Positions 14,851 to 23,347 of a stretch of 64,000 nucleotides of DNA are shown in pieces. The translations under genes and the position numbers were made by a program. Below the pieces are notes generated by a model. The model had not been told where the DNA came from and ran no database searches. It worked only from the letters and a program-made list of their open reading frames with translations. The stretch is from Flavobacterium noncentrifugens (lineage in GTDB: Bacteria; Bacteroidota; Bacteroidia; Flavobacteriales; Flavobacteriaceae), in assembly GCF_900100375.1 (NCBI RefSeq), contig NZ_FNEZ01000004.1, forward strand, positions 62,001 through 126,000, written 5' to 3'. Numbering within the stretch: position 1 is the first letter of the stretch; every line of letters begins with the position of its first letter.

Positions 14851-16229
14851 ACTTGCTGATTTAAACGTTTTTTCATTTGGGCTTTCAAAATAGCTTTCAA
14901 TTCGACATCTGTTTTTTCGATAAAACCTTCTGGATATGGAAGCTCAATAACACCAAAATCATCAATCGTAATGTTTCTAAATAAGACGTCCTTAGTACCA
15001 ACTTCCACAAAAGTTAATAATACTTTGTTATCTAGTTCATTACTTTGATCTTCCGCAATTCTTCTTCGCAACCTTGTTATAAAGTGATCGCTATGAGTTT
15101 CTACAACAACCTTTTTCCCTTGCTCAATTAATGAGATTAAAAAATCTGTCAAATCACTTTGAACTTTCGGATGAAGATGTAATTCAGGTTGCTCAAGAAC
15201 TAGCGTTTCGTTCTCATCAATTCGCAGTCCCTCAACAATAATTGGTAAAATCTGACTAATTCCGAATCCTACATGTTTTATAGTTGATGTAATTCCTGAG
15301 AGACTAACTACATAAATAACGTAGGATTCAGCTTCTTTTTTGGAATAAATATCCGCACAGAGTTTAAATCGTTCACAAAGCCAGTATTTTACCGCACTTA
15401 ATAAAGTGCCTTCAGCTTTTGAAAACTTTATATTGTCCTCTGTTTCTTCTATTTTATAAAATATTGTTGGTTTTTCAGATAGTTCACAAAAAGTTTCCGC
15501 AAGATTTTCACCACCAGTTCCAATTGTATTGCTATTTCCATTAACAGAATAGGCATCTTGTGGACCATTACGCAATGGCCCGATATAATTCAAATTGGAA
15601 AAAAAGTCTTTTAGTATTGTCTTTATTCCATCTAACCTAAGTACTTCTTTAGTAATTCCATTTTCAGTTTCGATTTCATAATCGGTCGGGATAAATGATG
15701 AATAGTTGACCTTTTTAATAGCGTATTCATTTCCGTACAATTTATCTCCAAATACCGAGACATTAGATTCTATGTTGTAGTCTTTACCGTTATTTGTTAC
15801 ATTAATGTAATTTGTCTTTAACTCAGTTAAAATCTTTACTGAAAAAGAACTTACAATAATTTTTTCAATATAATCAAATTCAATCTCGATTTGTAAATCG
15901 TAATTATCAAATACGCTATAAATACTTAACTCTGAAAAATTCTGATATTTTTCTAGATCAGACTTACTGAAAACAAATTCAACCTTCAGCTTGTTTTCTT
16001 TATTTTTATCTTTTAAAATATCAAGATAATTGCGAATTGGAAAAATTTTACCTTCCAGAAATAATGGATGTTGCGCGGAATCTATTTCTAAAGTCTGCTT
16101 CAGGAGAAGTAGCAGCTGGATAAATGACGATTTTCCCGAGCTATTTGTCCCAGATAAAATCGTAAGCGGTTCCATTTCATAATTGGATAATGAACCTATT
16201 GACTTAAAGTTATATATTGATATTTTCAT
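14847..16229 (-). CDS. AAA ATPase, DUF3696-type (OLD/ABC-like)
   Basis: 460 aa. Walker A GTNSSGKS (27-34), signature-like GFGISQ (321-326), Walker B ETLVLEQPEL (341-350) followed by HLHP, and switch His in VVVETHSDHF (about 375-383). The C-terminal end (YPEGFIEKTDVELKAI) matches the tail of DUF3696 proteins. These SMC/OLD-like ATPases act in several anti-phage modules, where they sense infection and control an effector. Its first 20 nt overlap the XRE regulator gene, and its stop overlaps the next gene's start. Confidence 0.85.
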   Translation of the reverse strand: MKISIYNFKSIGSLSNYEMEPLTILSGTNSSGKSSFIQLLLLLKQTLEIDSAQHPLFLEGKIFPIRNYLDILKDKNKENKLKVEFVFSKSDLEKYQNFSELSIYSVFDNYDLQIEIEFDYIEKIIVSSFSVKILTELKTNYINVTNNGKDYNIESNVSVFGDKLYGNEYAIKKVNYSSFIPTDYEIETENGITKEVLRLDGIKTILKDFFSNLNYIGPLRNGPQDAYSVNGNSNTIGTGGENLAETFCELSEKPTIFYKIEETEDNIKFSKAEGTLLSAVKYWLCERFKLCADIYSKKEAESYVIYVVSLSGITSTIKHVGFGISQILPIIVEGLRIDENETLVLEQPELHLHPKVQSDLTDFLISLIEQGKKVVVETHSDHFITRLRRRIAEDQSNELDNKVLLTFVEVGTKDVLFRNITIDDFGVIELPYPEGFIEKTDVELKAILKAQMKKRLNQQV

Positions 16230-16434
16230 TATTTACAAATTCTATTTTGATGGTTTTTCCAAATCCTTTCTCAACAACTTCAAGTAAAGTATTTAGATTA
16301 ATGTTCATATCATCCTCACATTCGATTCTAGAGATATAACTCCTTTTTTTTCCGACCTTTACGGCTAACTCTTGTTGCGTCAAATTGCTTTTTTCGCGCG
16401 CTTCTTTTAGCATTTTACCAATGTTGTTTTTCAT
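16210..16434 (-). CDS. XRE-family HTH regulator, 74 aa
   Basis: A minimal Cro/CI-type helix-turn-helix (MLKEAREKSNLTQQELAVKV, then RSYISRIE) with a short tail. It is the first gene of the six-gene operon and overlaps the AAA ATPase gene by 20 nt. The likely role is autorepression of the operon. An inverted repeat (AACTT-aa-AAGTT) 35-45 bp upstream could be its operator. Confidence 0.85.
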   Translation of the reverse strand: MKNNIGKMLKEAREKSNLTQQELAVKVGKKRSYISRIECEDDMNINLNTLLEVVEKGFGKTIKIEFVNNENINI

Positions 16435-16467
16435 ATCAAAAAATTGTGTGGTATTTCGCAGCTAATG

Positions 16468-16483
16468 TAACTTAAAAGTTGCA
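16468..16483. promoter_or_regulatory. Operator-like inverted repeat upstream of the operon
   Basis: gtaacttaaaagttgc: arms AACTT/AAGTT around a 2-bp centre, with one extra outer pair. It lies 34-49 bp upstream of the XRE start. Binding by that XRE protein is an inference. Confidence 0.35.
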
Positions 16484-16571
16484 ATATTTTAGCGTATTAT
16501 CAGGGAAATTTGAGATACTCAGAATAATACTAATGGCTTTATGATTATCGAACAAGTTTAAAAAACGTACA

Positions 16572-17210
16572 TCATGCTCTGTTTCTTTCATTAAGCGAAT
16601 CAAGATAATGCTGCAACTCGTACAAATACATTGTGCTATGGTTTGTTTTTTCTATAGATAAACCAATTTCAACAAAATTTATATGTTCCACGAAGGATTT
16701 TTCACCAACTAAATCTTGCAGGATTATAAAAACTAAATGCAAAAGATTTTTATTAGTACAGTGCACGGTAAATTTTTTTAGATACACTATAATGTCGATT
16801 TTTTTTACATCCTCATATTGGCATGGCATAAATTTAAGTTCACTAGCCTTCAATTCTATGTCCTTAAAAACATAGGGCTTATCTAATCCGGCTTCCATTT
16901 CGTCAATGCTTTGCGAGGGCTGAATAAAAGCTACAAACTTCCAGTTACGTAGTTTTGGCGCATTTTCGATTAAGATTGTAACCTGGTCGAAATATTCCGG
17001 ATTTCCACTTGCTGAAATTACAAGCTGTATAGACTCATTTACACTTGCCGGAAACATCAATATACTTTCCAGTTGCTCACAGTAGTTGTGCAGATGCTTG
17101 TCAAGCCAATAGATAAACATTTTTTGCACTGCTGGTTTCTCATTTCTAAGATTTCTAAGTGTTTGGTCATTGTATAGGATCCAGTCCCAAAATAAAGTAA
17201 TCGATTTCAT
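16572..17210 (-). CDS. Hypothetical protein, 212 aa
   Basis: Soluble; begins MKSITLFWDWILYNDQTLRN. It contains a conserved-looking block ISASGNPEYFDQVTILIENA followed by APKLRNWKFVAFIQPSQS. I believe proteins with this pattern are widespread uncharacterised bacterial proteins, but I cannot name the family. It is separated from the six-gene operon by about 140 bp and runs in the same direction. Confidence 0.65.
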   Translation of the reverse strand: MKSITLFWDWILYNDQTLRNLRNEKPAVQKMFIYWLDKHLHNYCEQLESILMFPASVNESIQLVISASGNPEYFDQVTILIENAPKLRNWKFVAFIQPSQSIDEMEAGLDKPYVFKDIELKASELKFMPCQYEDVKKIDIIVYLKKFTVHCTNKNLLHLVFIILQDLVGEKSFVEHINFVEIGLSIEKTNHSTMYLYELQHYLDSLNERNRA

Positions 17211-17325
17211 GTTTTAAATTTTTGATAATTAGCGTTTGTCTTTTGTGTTTTTCTCATAGGAAATGAGATTGATCATTTACTCACAATCTTATTATTGTTT
17301 TTTTTGGTGTTCGTGATTATGCAAT

Positions 17326-17991
17326 TCAATGGCGCTTGTCCCGAGTTTTGTTATCGTAGGAAATCAAATTGCATAATTCCCTTAATCGGCTCCTTACGCG
17401 CACCCCGTAATGGGTTTCGATTTCAGTGGCCGATAAATTTGTTGTGATGTGTGTAGTGATTCTTTTGCTTATAAAAATGTCATATCTGCTTAGAATGATT
17501 TCTGCTAACACATTGCATTCATTGCCGAAATATTTAAGATTGTTCTCAGAACCGAGATCGTCGAAGCAATATATTTTCGGGTCTGATTGATATAACTTTC
17601 CTTTGCTATACCGGTGAATGACTTCGTAACCATCATGTATAAATTCGAAACTGATATCCCGGCATGGCTTTACGGAAAACTTATGCTCCAATGGCGTCAG
17701 GAATTTCATGATGTTTAGCAAAGATGTTTTACCGCAGCCAACTGGACCGGCCAAAAGAATTCCTTTATCCAGATCGAGATTATGCTGAAAAGCCGCCTGT
17801 TCATCTTTCAAGAAATAAGCGATGAGTTTGTAAATAACCGGAAGATCATTTTCAATAACTCGAAAGCGCTTTCCATATAATTCATGTCCTTTTTTCTCAA
17901 TCCAGGCACAAACTTCCTCATAGTTATAATGGCTCTGAATAATCTTTTCCTGTTGATGTGTCGAGTGATTTAGTCCTGTCTGTTCGTTCAT
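17326..17991 (-). CDS. Helicase-loader (DnaC/IstB)-like ATPase
   Basis: 221 aa from ATG 17991 (MNEQTGLNHS). AAA+ core: Walker A GPVGCGKTS near residue 82, Walker B IYCFDDLGSE near 138, and a sensor-like HITTNLSATEIE followed by an RVRSRLREL arginine-finger region. It should load a replicative helicase or act in a similar ATP-dependent remodelling step. It overlaps the 3' end of the initiator-like gene by 68 nt. Initiator followed by loader is the same layout as phage lambda O/P. Confidence 0.75.
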   Translation of the reverse strand: MNEQTGLNHSTHQQEKIIQSHYNYEEVCAWIEKKGHELYGKRFRVIENDLPVIYKLIAYFLKDEQAAFQHNLDLDKGILLAGPVGCGKTSLLNIMKFLTPLEHKFSVKPCRDISFEFIHDGYEVIHRYSKGKLYQSDPKIYCFDDLGSENNLKYFGNECNVLAEIILSRYDIFISKRITTHITTNLSATEIETHYGVRVRSRLRELCNLISYDNKTRDKRH

Positions 17992-18868
17992 TGCTGACAA
18001 ATTTTGGAGCGTTCAACATCCAGTTTCTGGCTGCAGCCGGCCAGTCGGTCATGGGAGTTTTACCGCCAACTAGCCAACCGATACTTTTGAAATAGTTGAA
18101 AAATTTGTTGGCTTCGATTTCCGGATAGTTTTGTTCCCGGAAATAATTAATTACTTCTTCAATCGTTGGATTTGGCAATGGCCTTTCTAAAAAGTTTTCT
18201 GGAGGTTTTTCTATTTGGTTTAAAAACAAATGTCGAACGTGTTCCACGCTTTCTCGCTCGCTGAAAGAATCAGTTCTTAATTCAGTACTTTCTTTTTCTT
18301 TTTTCGCGGAACTTTTTTCTTTTTCCTGAGCATTGCTTTTTAAAAAATCAAAACTTTCACTTTCAATTTTTTTTGCTGGCTCATCCAAGTTTAAGCTGTT
18401 TGAATCGTTTAATATGTTTGTATTGTTTGTATTGTTTATATAAGGTACTAATGCTTGTTCACTAACCTGTTCACTACCTGTTTCAGTACTAGTACGATGC
18501 TTGTTCAGTACCTGTTCATTAACTTGTTCAAAATTTGAAGCGGTTGTTCTTTCGTTACGCGCCGTAGGCTTGAGATCGTCAGCAAAATTGAAAAGGAAGA
18601 CATGACTACCTTTGTATGGATTGAAGGAAGGCTCGTATTTGATGTAGCCATGCGCATCTAAAAGTTTCAGGCAACGGTGATAAGTGGCCAAAGAACTGAT
18701 TTTGCTGATACGCATAATCTCATGTCTCGATATGCTTATTGGGTTGCGAAAGCGGTTGATATTCCAGAATTGGAACAGTGCGATGTATAGGCTAACGTGC
18801 GTCGGATTAAGCAGTTTGTCTTTTGCGACTTTGTCGAAAAAACCGGTCAGGTGTTTGATGTAATTCAT
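17924..18868 (-). CDS. Winged-helix replication-initiator-like protein
   Basis: 314 aa. Residues 10-95 look like a winged helix (HVSLYIALFQFWNINRFRN, ISRHEIMRISKISSLATYHR). A Ser/Glu-rich, low-complexity linker (about 105-215) follows, then a C-terminal segment resembling DnaD/DnaT-type tails (EEVINYFREQNYPEIEANKF, then FFNYFKSIGW). This domain order is typical of element and phage initiators. Six iteron-like repeats lie inside the linker-coding part. It is the second gene of the 19170-17326 operon. Confidence 0.7.
   Translation of the reverse strand: MNYIKHLTGFFDKVAKDKLLNPTHVSLYIALFQFWNINRFRNPISISRHEIMRISKISSLATYHRCLKLLDAHGYIKYEPSFNPYKGSHVFLFNFADDLKPTARNERTTASNFEQVNEQVLNKHRTSTETGSEQVSEQALVPYINNTNNTNILNDSNSLNLDEPAKKIESESFDFLKSNAQEKEKSSAKKEKESTELRTDSFSERESVEHVRHLFLNQIEKPPENFLERPLPNPTIEEVINYFREQNYPEIEANKFFNYFKSIGWLVGGKTPMTDWPAAARNWMLNAPKFVSNERTDRTKSLDTSTGKDYSEPL
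18454..18530 (-). repeat. Iteron-like array inside the initiator gene
   Basis: Six direct repeats of the minus-strand core TGAACA[A/G]G, one with an extra A, start at + positions 18454, 18466, 18477, 18500, 18511 and 18523. Steps are 12, 11, 23, 11 and 12 bp, a constant phase of about 11.5 bp, which fits side-by-side binding on one face of the helix. The encoded peptide merely repeats EQV/EQA-type units. Confidence 0.6.
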
Positions 18869-18876
18869 AAGCTGAA

Positions 18877-19170
18877 TTACTTAGAATTAAATAACGTGCG
18901 CTCGGAACTTACTTTGTTGAGTTCAAGGAGTTTTTCAATATCCTGATGCGCGTAGTAAATGATGCCGCCGATTTTGGTATAAGACAGCGTTTTATTTATT
19001 CGGAGTGTTTGAAGTGTTCCGGGAGAAATGTTCAGAAGCTTTCGGACTTCGGTAGATTTTAGCCACTGTTTTGTCTGCTGTGGTTTTAATTGCAGGATTT
19101 CTTTAAAGTCTTTGAGTAGTAATGTGCGGAATTCATTTAAGTCCTCACGAGTGATAATTTCGACAGCCAT
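18877..19170 (-). CDS. Excisionase-like helix-turn-helix protein
   Basis: 97 aa. Residues 40-90 form a MerR-like HTH_17 domain (WLKSTEVRKLLNISPGTLQT, then KIGGIIYYAHQDIEKLL). These proteins in Bacteroidetes elements act as recombination directionality factors or regulators. It is the first gene of a three-gene minus-strand operon (19170-17326), 8 nt before the initiator-like gene. The upstream region has an operator-like palindrome shared with the rteC promoter. Confidence 0.8.
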   Translation of the reverse strand: MAVEIITREDLNEFRTLLLKDFKEILQLKPQQTKQWLKSTEVRKLLNISPGTLQTLRINKTLSYTKIGGIIYYAHQDIEKLLELNKVSSERTLFNSK

Positions 19171-19234
19171 AACGTTTGTTTTAATTTGTTATGGCACAAA
19201 ATTGTCGCGATTGACTTATTTTATTTCAGAAGCT

Positions 19235-19251
19235 AATCCGAAGTTCTGATT
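19235..19251. promoter_or_regulatory. Operator-like palindrome upstream of the excisionase operon
   Basis: aatccgaagttctgatt; differs at one base from the palindrome in the rteC promoter (21216-21232). It lies 65-81 bp upstream of the excisionase start. On the minus strand it is followed directly by a TTAGCTTCTG segment in the place where the rteC site is followed by TTAGATTTG. Confidence 0.55.
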
Positions 19252-19277
19252 GATTTATTGTAAAATAATGGTAATCC

Positions 19278-20966
19278 TTAAGTTGTGGATTGCTTTTTCA
19301 ATTCTCGGATGAAATACAGTGGCGTGAGTTCTGTACTTTTCACAAACGCTTCTTTGAACTTTTGAGGTGATTTGAATCCGGCTTCTTCAGTTAGTGCCTT
19401 GATTGTGTAGTTTCGATATTTATTGTCAGTTTTAAGACGGTTCACTATAAAGTCAATCCTCAGATCATCTACATACTCGATGTATTTCTTCTTCCTGGTT
19501 TCGCAAATGATTCGTGACGTATAACGAGTATTGCAATCGACGTATGCAGCCATTTTATTGAGATTAAAATCTTTGTCCAGGAAAATATCACTGTCTTCAA
19601 ATTTTTCAAGTTTCTTGGAAACAGCTGCAACTATCTCAGGTTTGATTATTAAATCACCATCAACAATTTTTTCATTTGCAGGTACCGGCGAGGCAATCCT
19701 GTCTTTATGTGAAATAATTCCCTTGAATTTCTGTTTCCTTAGTTTCCGGCGCTGGTATTGCCTGCAAATAATGAATCCGAATCCAAGCGTTACGATTAGA
19801 AATATAATTCCAAATATTATATCCATCTTATCCCGGAAGAAAAGCTTTTTTTTTAGTTCTTCTGTTGATTCGATAATTTTTTTCATATCGTATTTCCGGC
19901 TGATGCCTTCTGAAAGATACCTGAAGTTTTTATTTACGAAAGTTTCCGCTTTTAAAAGGCCAGTGAGGTATTTCAGTTGTTGGGTAGGATTTCCTTTTGA
20001 TTCATAGTATTGTGCAAGTAAATCATAGGCTTCGAGCAAATCTTCTTTCATAAAATTTTCACGTTTAAAATAATCATCCACCTTTTTCAGGTATGGAATC
20101 GCTTTCTCTTTCTCGCCTAACGCCCAGTAGCTTCGCCCAATATAAAAGTTTGTTGTTGATACGTTTGCAAAGTCGTTGCCTTTCGCAATTGGCGCAAGCG
20201 ATTTTTGCAGCTTTTCGATTGCAGACCGGTAGTTTTTCCTGAAGTACTCATTTTGCCCTTCAGAATTTGTAAAAAATGGGATAGTCGATGGTTCATCTAC
20301 GTCTATCGCTTCGCGATACCCCAAGTCATTCGTAGCCGTTGCTAAATCGTATCTTTTCGTTTTGATGTAACACATGCTTAAAGAATGCAATGTTCGAAGG
20401 TGGGGTTTTCCAGGTTCATTCAACCTGAAATATATCTCGCATTCCTTTAAAAGTGAAATTGCTTCTTCGTAATAGCCCAAATAATATTTGATCTGCGCGA
20501 TAGAATACTTGGTTTTATATTTTAAGTATTGGTTATCGGATTTGGATATAAAACTATCGGCGATTATAAAATTATCGAGCGCTTTCGGTTCTTGTTTGAA
20601 ATAATAGTAAACGATGCCTCTTGTTAGGTACGCGGAGCCGAGCAGCGAATCAGTTTTCGATTTCTTGGCCACAACCAGCATGCTGTCGCAATATTGCAAC
20701 CAGGTGTCTTTTGGAGACTTGTGCATGACTGTGTTGTATGCCTTTATTGTATTGTCGTAGTCATTCGCAGCTTTTGATTTTAAAAGATAGGTATAGGCGT
20801 AAATGGAATCTAATGATTTATTATCCTCATTTTCATCAAGGCGATCTATAACGTAATCGATGCTTTTACTTTTTAATGTGTCCGGAATTTTAAATGCTTT
20901 TTGCTGCGCGTAAGTTTCTTGAGTTAAAATAATAAGAAGTACTAAAATGATTTTTACTGTTTTCAT
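19278..20966 (-). CDS. TPR-containing membrane-anchored AraC-family regulator
   Basis: 562 aa. Signal peptide (MKTVKIILVLLIILTQETYA), about 330 residues of TPR-like helical repeats (for example NFYIGRSYWALGEKEKAIPY), one membrane helix (about 385-403, IIFGIIFLIVTLGFGFIICR), a basic linker, and a C-terminal AraC-type HTH (about 460-555, RRFLK-type region with TIKALTEEAGFKSPQKFKEAF). Such periplasm-sensing, one-protein regulators are common in Bacteroidetes. It lies between the excisionase operon and rteC and is a candidate to bind the palindrome upstream of both. Confidence 0.85.
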   Translation of the reverse strand: MKTVKIILVLLIILTQETYAQQKAFKIPDTLKSKSIDYVIDRLDENEDNKSLDSIYAYTYLLKSKAANDYDNTIKAYNTVMHKSPKDTWLQYCDSMLVVAKKSKTDSLLGSAYLTRGIVYYYFKQEPKALDNFIIADSFISKSDNQYLKYKTKYSIAQIKYYLGYYEEAISLLKECEIYFRLNEPGKPHLRTLHSLSMCYIKTKRYDLATATNDLGYREAIDVDEPSTIPFFTNSEGQNEYFRKNYRSAIEKLQKSLAPIAKGNDFANVSTTNFYIGRSYWALGEKEKAIPYLKKVDDYFKRENFMKEDLLEAYDLLAQYYESKGNPTQQLKYLTGLLKAETFVNKNFRYLSEGISRKYDMKKIIESTEELKKKLFFRDKMDIIFGIIFLIVTLGFGFIICRQYQRRKLRKQKFKGIISHKDRIASPVPANEKIVDGDLIIKPEIVAAVSKKLEKFEDSDIFLDKDFNLNKMAAYVDCNTRYTSRIICETRKKKYIEYVDDLRIDFIVNRLKTDNKYRNYTIKALTEEAGFKSPQKFKEAFVKSTELTPLYFIRELKKQSTT

Positions 20967-21269
20967 GCTTGATAGTGTCGGTTAGAATTTGGTGTGGCAT
21001 GTACAGAATGTTTTGGCGTTTAAATGAGATATGAAAAATAATAATTAAAACTATAATCACAAATGGAAAACTGGTGACAAAGATCGTGGCTGATTGGTAA
21101 TTTAACTAATTCCTTATTTTACAAGTGATTGCGGTATATATATTATTGCGGGATTAATTAATGCTTGCATTTTCCCTCCTCTAAAATTCTTTAATGGTCT
21201 TAGATATGGCTTGGAAATCAGAAGTTCTGATTTTAGATTTGGCGAACCAAACCAATAAAACATTACCCC
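20967..21269. other. Divergent promoter region between the TPR-AraC gene and rteC
   Basis: About 300 bp, AT-rich, no gene. Contains the rteC promoter and its operator (separate entries). The promoter of the TPR-AraC gene must also be here, but I cannot place it. Confidence 0.6.
21211..21241 (+). promoter_or_regulatory. rteC promoter with operator in its spacer
   Basis: Bacteroidetes-type promoter: TTG at 21211-21213, a 20-nt spacer, and a perfect TAnnTTTG box (TAGATTTG, 21234-21241). The spacer contains the 19-bp palindrome aaatcagaagttctgattt (21215-21233), so a bound protein would directly affect polymerase. The expected transcription start is about 20 bp before the rteC ATG. Confidence 0.7.
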
Positions 21270-22106
21270 ATGAAAGTATTTACGTCGATGCTGCTTGCCG
21301 AATTAGAGGAACATTTGATCAAAATTGATTTGCATAAAACAGGCACAATTCAATCAGCCGAAAATGCCATCAACATAACCATTGTTATTCTCGAAAAACT
21401 AAAGACGTTCTCAATTAGCCATACTTTCGAAAACAAAGGCGACGAAATTAATTTCTTTAAAATAATTAAACCGCAGTTCGTAAGCCGATTGATTTATTAT
21501 AACGAAATCCACAATATTGAAAGCAATAAGCCCTTTGGCACCAGTCGCCATCTGAGAAAATACTTCAATGCGGAATTAGATAAGCTGAAAATCTACTTTA
21601 ATGAAAACTTAGATTTTTACAAATATTTCCGCACTGGAAATACAGTGCTCGACAAAAAGTATTTTCTCCGTGGCCGTTATGATATTAAACTTACTCTGGA
21701 TAGTTCTTATTTCCAAGCGGACAATCGATTCACTACTTCGCACGATTTTAAAGTGGCCAAGATTATCGCGAATGATCAGATTAAAGTTTATTTGGAGAAC
21801 GAAGTGGCCAAACTGGATGCGAAGCCGGAGCCTTATAAGATTACAGATCGGCACATTCAAAAATGGACCGGTTCAAAAATTGCCTTGATTGAATTGATTT
21901 ATGCATTGCATGCTGAAGGGGTTTTTAATAATGGTACTACTGATTTAAAAGAAACGGCTAAATTTTTTGAGGAAACTTTTGATATTGACTTAGGGCAGTT
22001 TCACAGGACGTTTTTTGAAATGAGGGCGCGGAAGTCGGAGAGGACAAAGTTTTTGAATAGTTTGAGAGATACTTTGGTGAGGAGAATGGATGAGGTGGAT
22101 GAATAA
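21270..22106 (+). CDS. rteC: RteC-like transfer/excision regulator
   Basis: 278 aa, soluble. Matches the RteC family: helical N-terminus (MLLAELEEHLIKIDL), FFKIIKPQFVSRLIYYNEIH, FYKYFRTGNTVLDKKYFLRG, then a winged-helix-like C-terminus (KIALIELIYALHAEGVFNNG). In CTnDOT, RteC activates the excision operon in response to an upstream cascade. Here it sits next to a sensor-type AraC regulator and the excisionase operon, which fits an excision-control role. Promoter and operator are visible just upstream. Confidence 0.85.
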   Translation: MKVFTSMLLAELEEHLIKIDLHKTGTIQSAENAINITIVILEKLKTFSISHTFENKGDEINFFKIIKPQFVSRLIYYNEIHNIESNKPFGTSRHLRKYFNAELDKLKIYFNENLDFYKYFRTGNTVLDKKYFLRGRYDIKLTLDSSYFQADNRFTTSHDFKVAKIIANDQIKVYLENEVAKLDAKPEPYKITDRHIQKWTGSKIALIELIYALHAEGVFNNGTTDLKETAKFFEETFDIDLGQFHRTFFEMRARKSERTKFLNSLRDTLVRRMDEVDE

Positions 22107-22118
22107 TTAATTTACAGC

Positions 22119-22144
22119 GCCTCCATTAGAAAAATCATGGAGGC
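22119..22144. terminator. Convergent terminator between rteC and endonuclease I
   Basis: Stem gcctcca (22119-22125) with tggaggc (22138-22144), 12-nt loop, placed between two convergent genes. Confidence 0.6.
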
Positions 22145-22178
22145 TACTGAACTAATGTTTAAAAAATAATTACGGATA

Positions 22179-23261
22179 CTATTCAACAACTACTTTTTTA
22201 ATTATTGATTGATTGCCTGCTGAAAGCTTTAAAAAGTAAAATCCCTGAGGAATATTATCAACTGAAAAAATGCTGTTTTCCAGCTGCGGCATTGTAAATT
22301 GCTTAACAACTTGTCCGTTTATGTTTACCAATACAACTTCATCAAGAACTGTTTCGCTTTTAATATTTATTTTAGAGCCATGTGCGGGGTTTGGGTATAC
22401 CGAAATTTGTAACCGTGATTCAAAAGACTTATCAGCGAGTAACGATCCCCAGATGGCTGATACGTAAGAATTGTTGTCAATGTATGGATTTCTGTTACCC
22501 TGGCGAGCATAAATTGCGTTATTCCTTGCTATCTCTCGCGAGCTTACAGGATCCATTTGGTTCCACATTAAAAGGATATTTTTAAATGTGTTCGTAAACA
22601 CTTGATTGGATGTGCCATTAAACATGGCATATGAAACTCCCCAAGTTGTAATTACATTTTCGTAACGAGTCGCAAAATAGAAGTACATCCGGGCAATGTC
22701 ACCCTTAAACTCATCGATCGGTTCAAAAACGATTCCGGTATAACCCGAAGCATACCCCGTGTTTGAGGCTTGTCCTAATTTTGAGCCATTTTGTGACGTG
22801 ATGCTTGCCGTACCTACATTTCCATGAGGATAATTGCTCCTTTCACCATTTACTTTACCGTCTGTTGGCGTGATAAAATGAGCATCGCTTTTCATTGGGG
22901 CTTCTTCATTAAAGATGGATTGCGGGATGATATGCTCGCGATTGTAACAATCACCTTCCGAGGTATAATTACCGCATTGGTTGTTTCCGGGAGTGAAATT
23001 ATAAGGATCTGTGCCAGTTGGATTTTCTGAATACATATCGAGTACAGTGCCGTCATTTTCGTAATAAAAATCACGATCAGAAGTTTGATATGTAGTGTAC
23101 AGGCCATTGTAACCCTGGTCTGTATGGTTTTTTATAATGTTATAAAGTTGGGTTTTCAGCGTGTAACCTGTACTGGTTGCGGAACTGTAGTATCCTGCGG
23201 GAGCCTGGGCCATACCAACAATGGTAAGCATTAGAAAAGCGAATGTGTAAGTTTTTTTCAT
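22179..23261 (-). CDS. Secreted endonuclease I with T9SS sorting domain
   Basis: 360 aa. Signal peptide (MKKTYTFAFLMLTIVGMAQA), an endonuclease I (EndA/NucM-type, beta-beta-alpha-metal) domain with the NREHIIPQSIF motif near residue 107 and DAHFITPTDGKVNGERSNYP near 126-146. A C-terminal type A sorting domain follows (about 285-360, VYPNPAHGSK, then NIPQGFYFLKL). It should be exported by Sec, then through the type IX system, and degrade extracellular DNA. It is the first gene of the cargo block, on the opposite strand to rteC. Confidence 0.9.
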   Translation of the reverse strand: MKKTYTFAFLMLTIVGMAQAPAGYYSSATSTGYTLKTQLYNIIKNHTDQGYNGLYTTYQTSDRDFYYENDGTVLDMYSENPTGTDPYNFTPGNNQCGNYTSEGDCYNREHIIPQSIFNEEAPMKSDAHFITPTDGKVNGERSNYPHGNVGTASITSQNGSKLGQASNTGYASGYTGIVFEPIDEFKGDIARMYFYFATRYENVITTWGVSYAMFNGTSNQVFTNTFKNILLMWNQMDPVSSREIARNNAIYARQGNRNPYIDNNSYVSAIWGSLLADKSFESRLQISVYPNPAHGSKINIKSETVLDEVVLVNINGQVVKQFTMPQLENSIFSVDNIPQGFYFLKLSAGNQSIIKKVVVE

Positions 23262-23347
23262 TTTTAATTATTTTAAGTTAAAGCGATTTTTAAAATTTGA
23301 TAATAAGATCATATGAAATATTGCCTATTGGCACTCTAATTTTGACT

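Noticed and set aside
18454-18530. Short regularly spaced repeats as a CRISPR array
   Set aside because: Units are 8-12 bp with no unique 30-bp spacers and lie inside a gene; they fit iterons.
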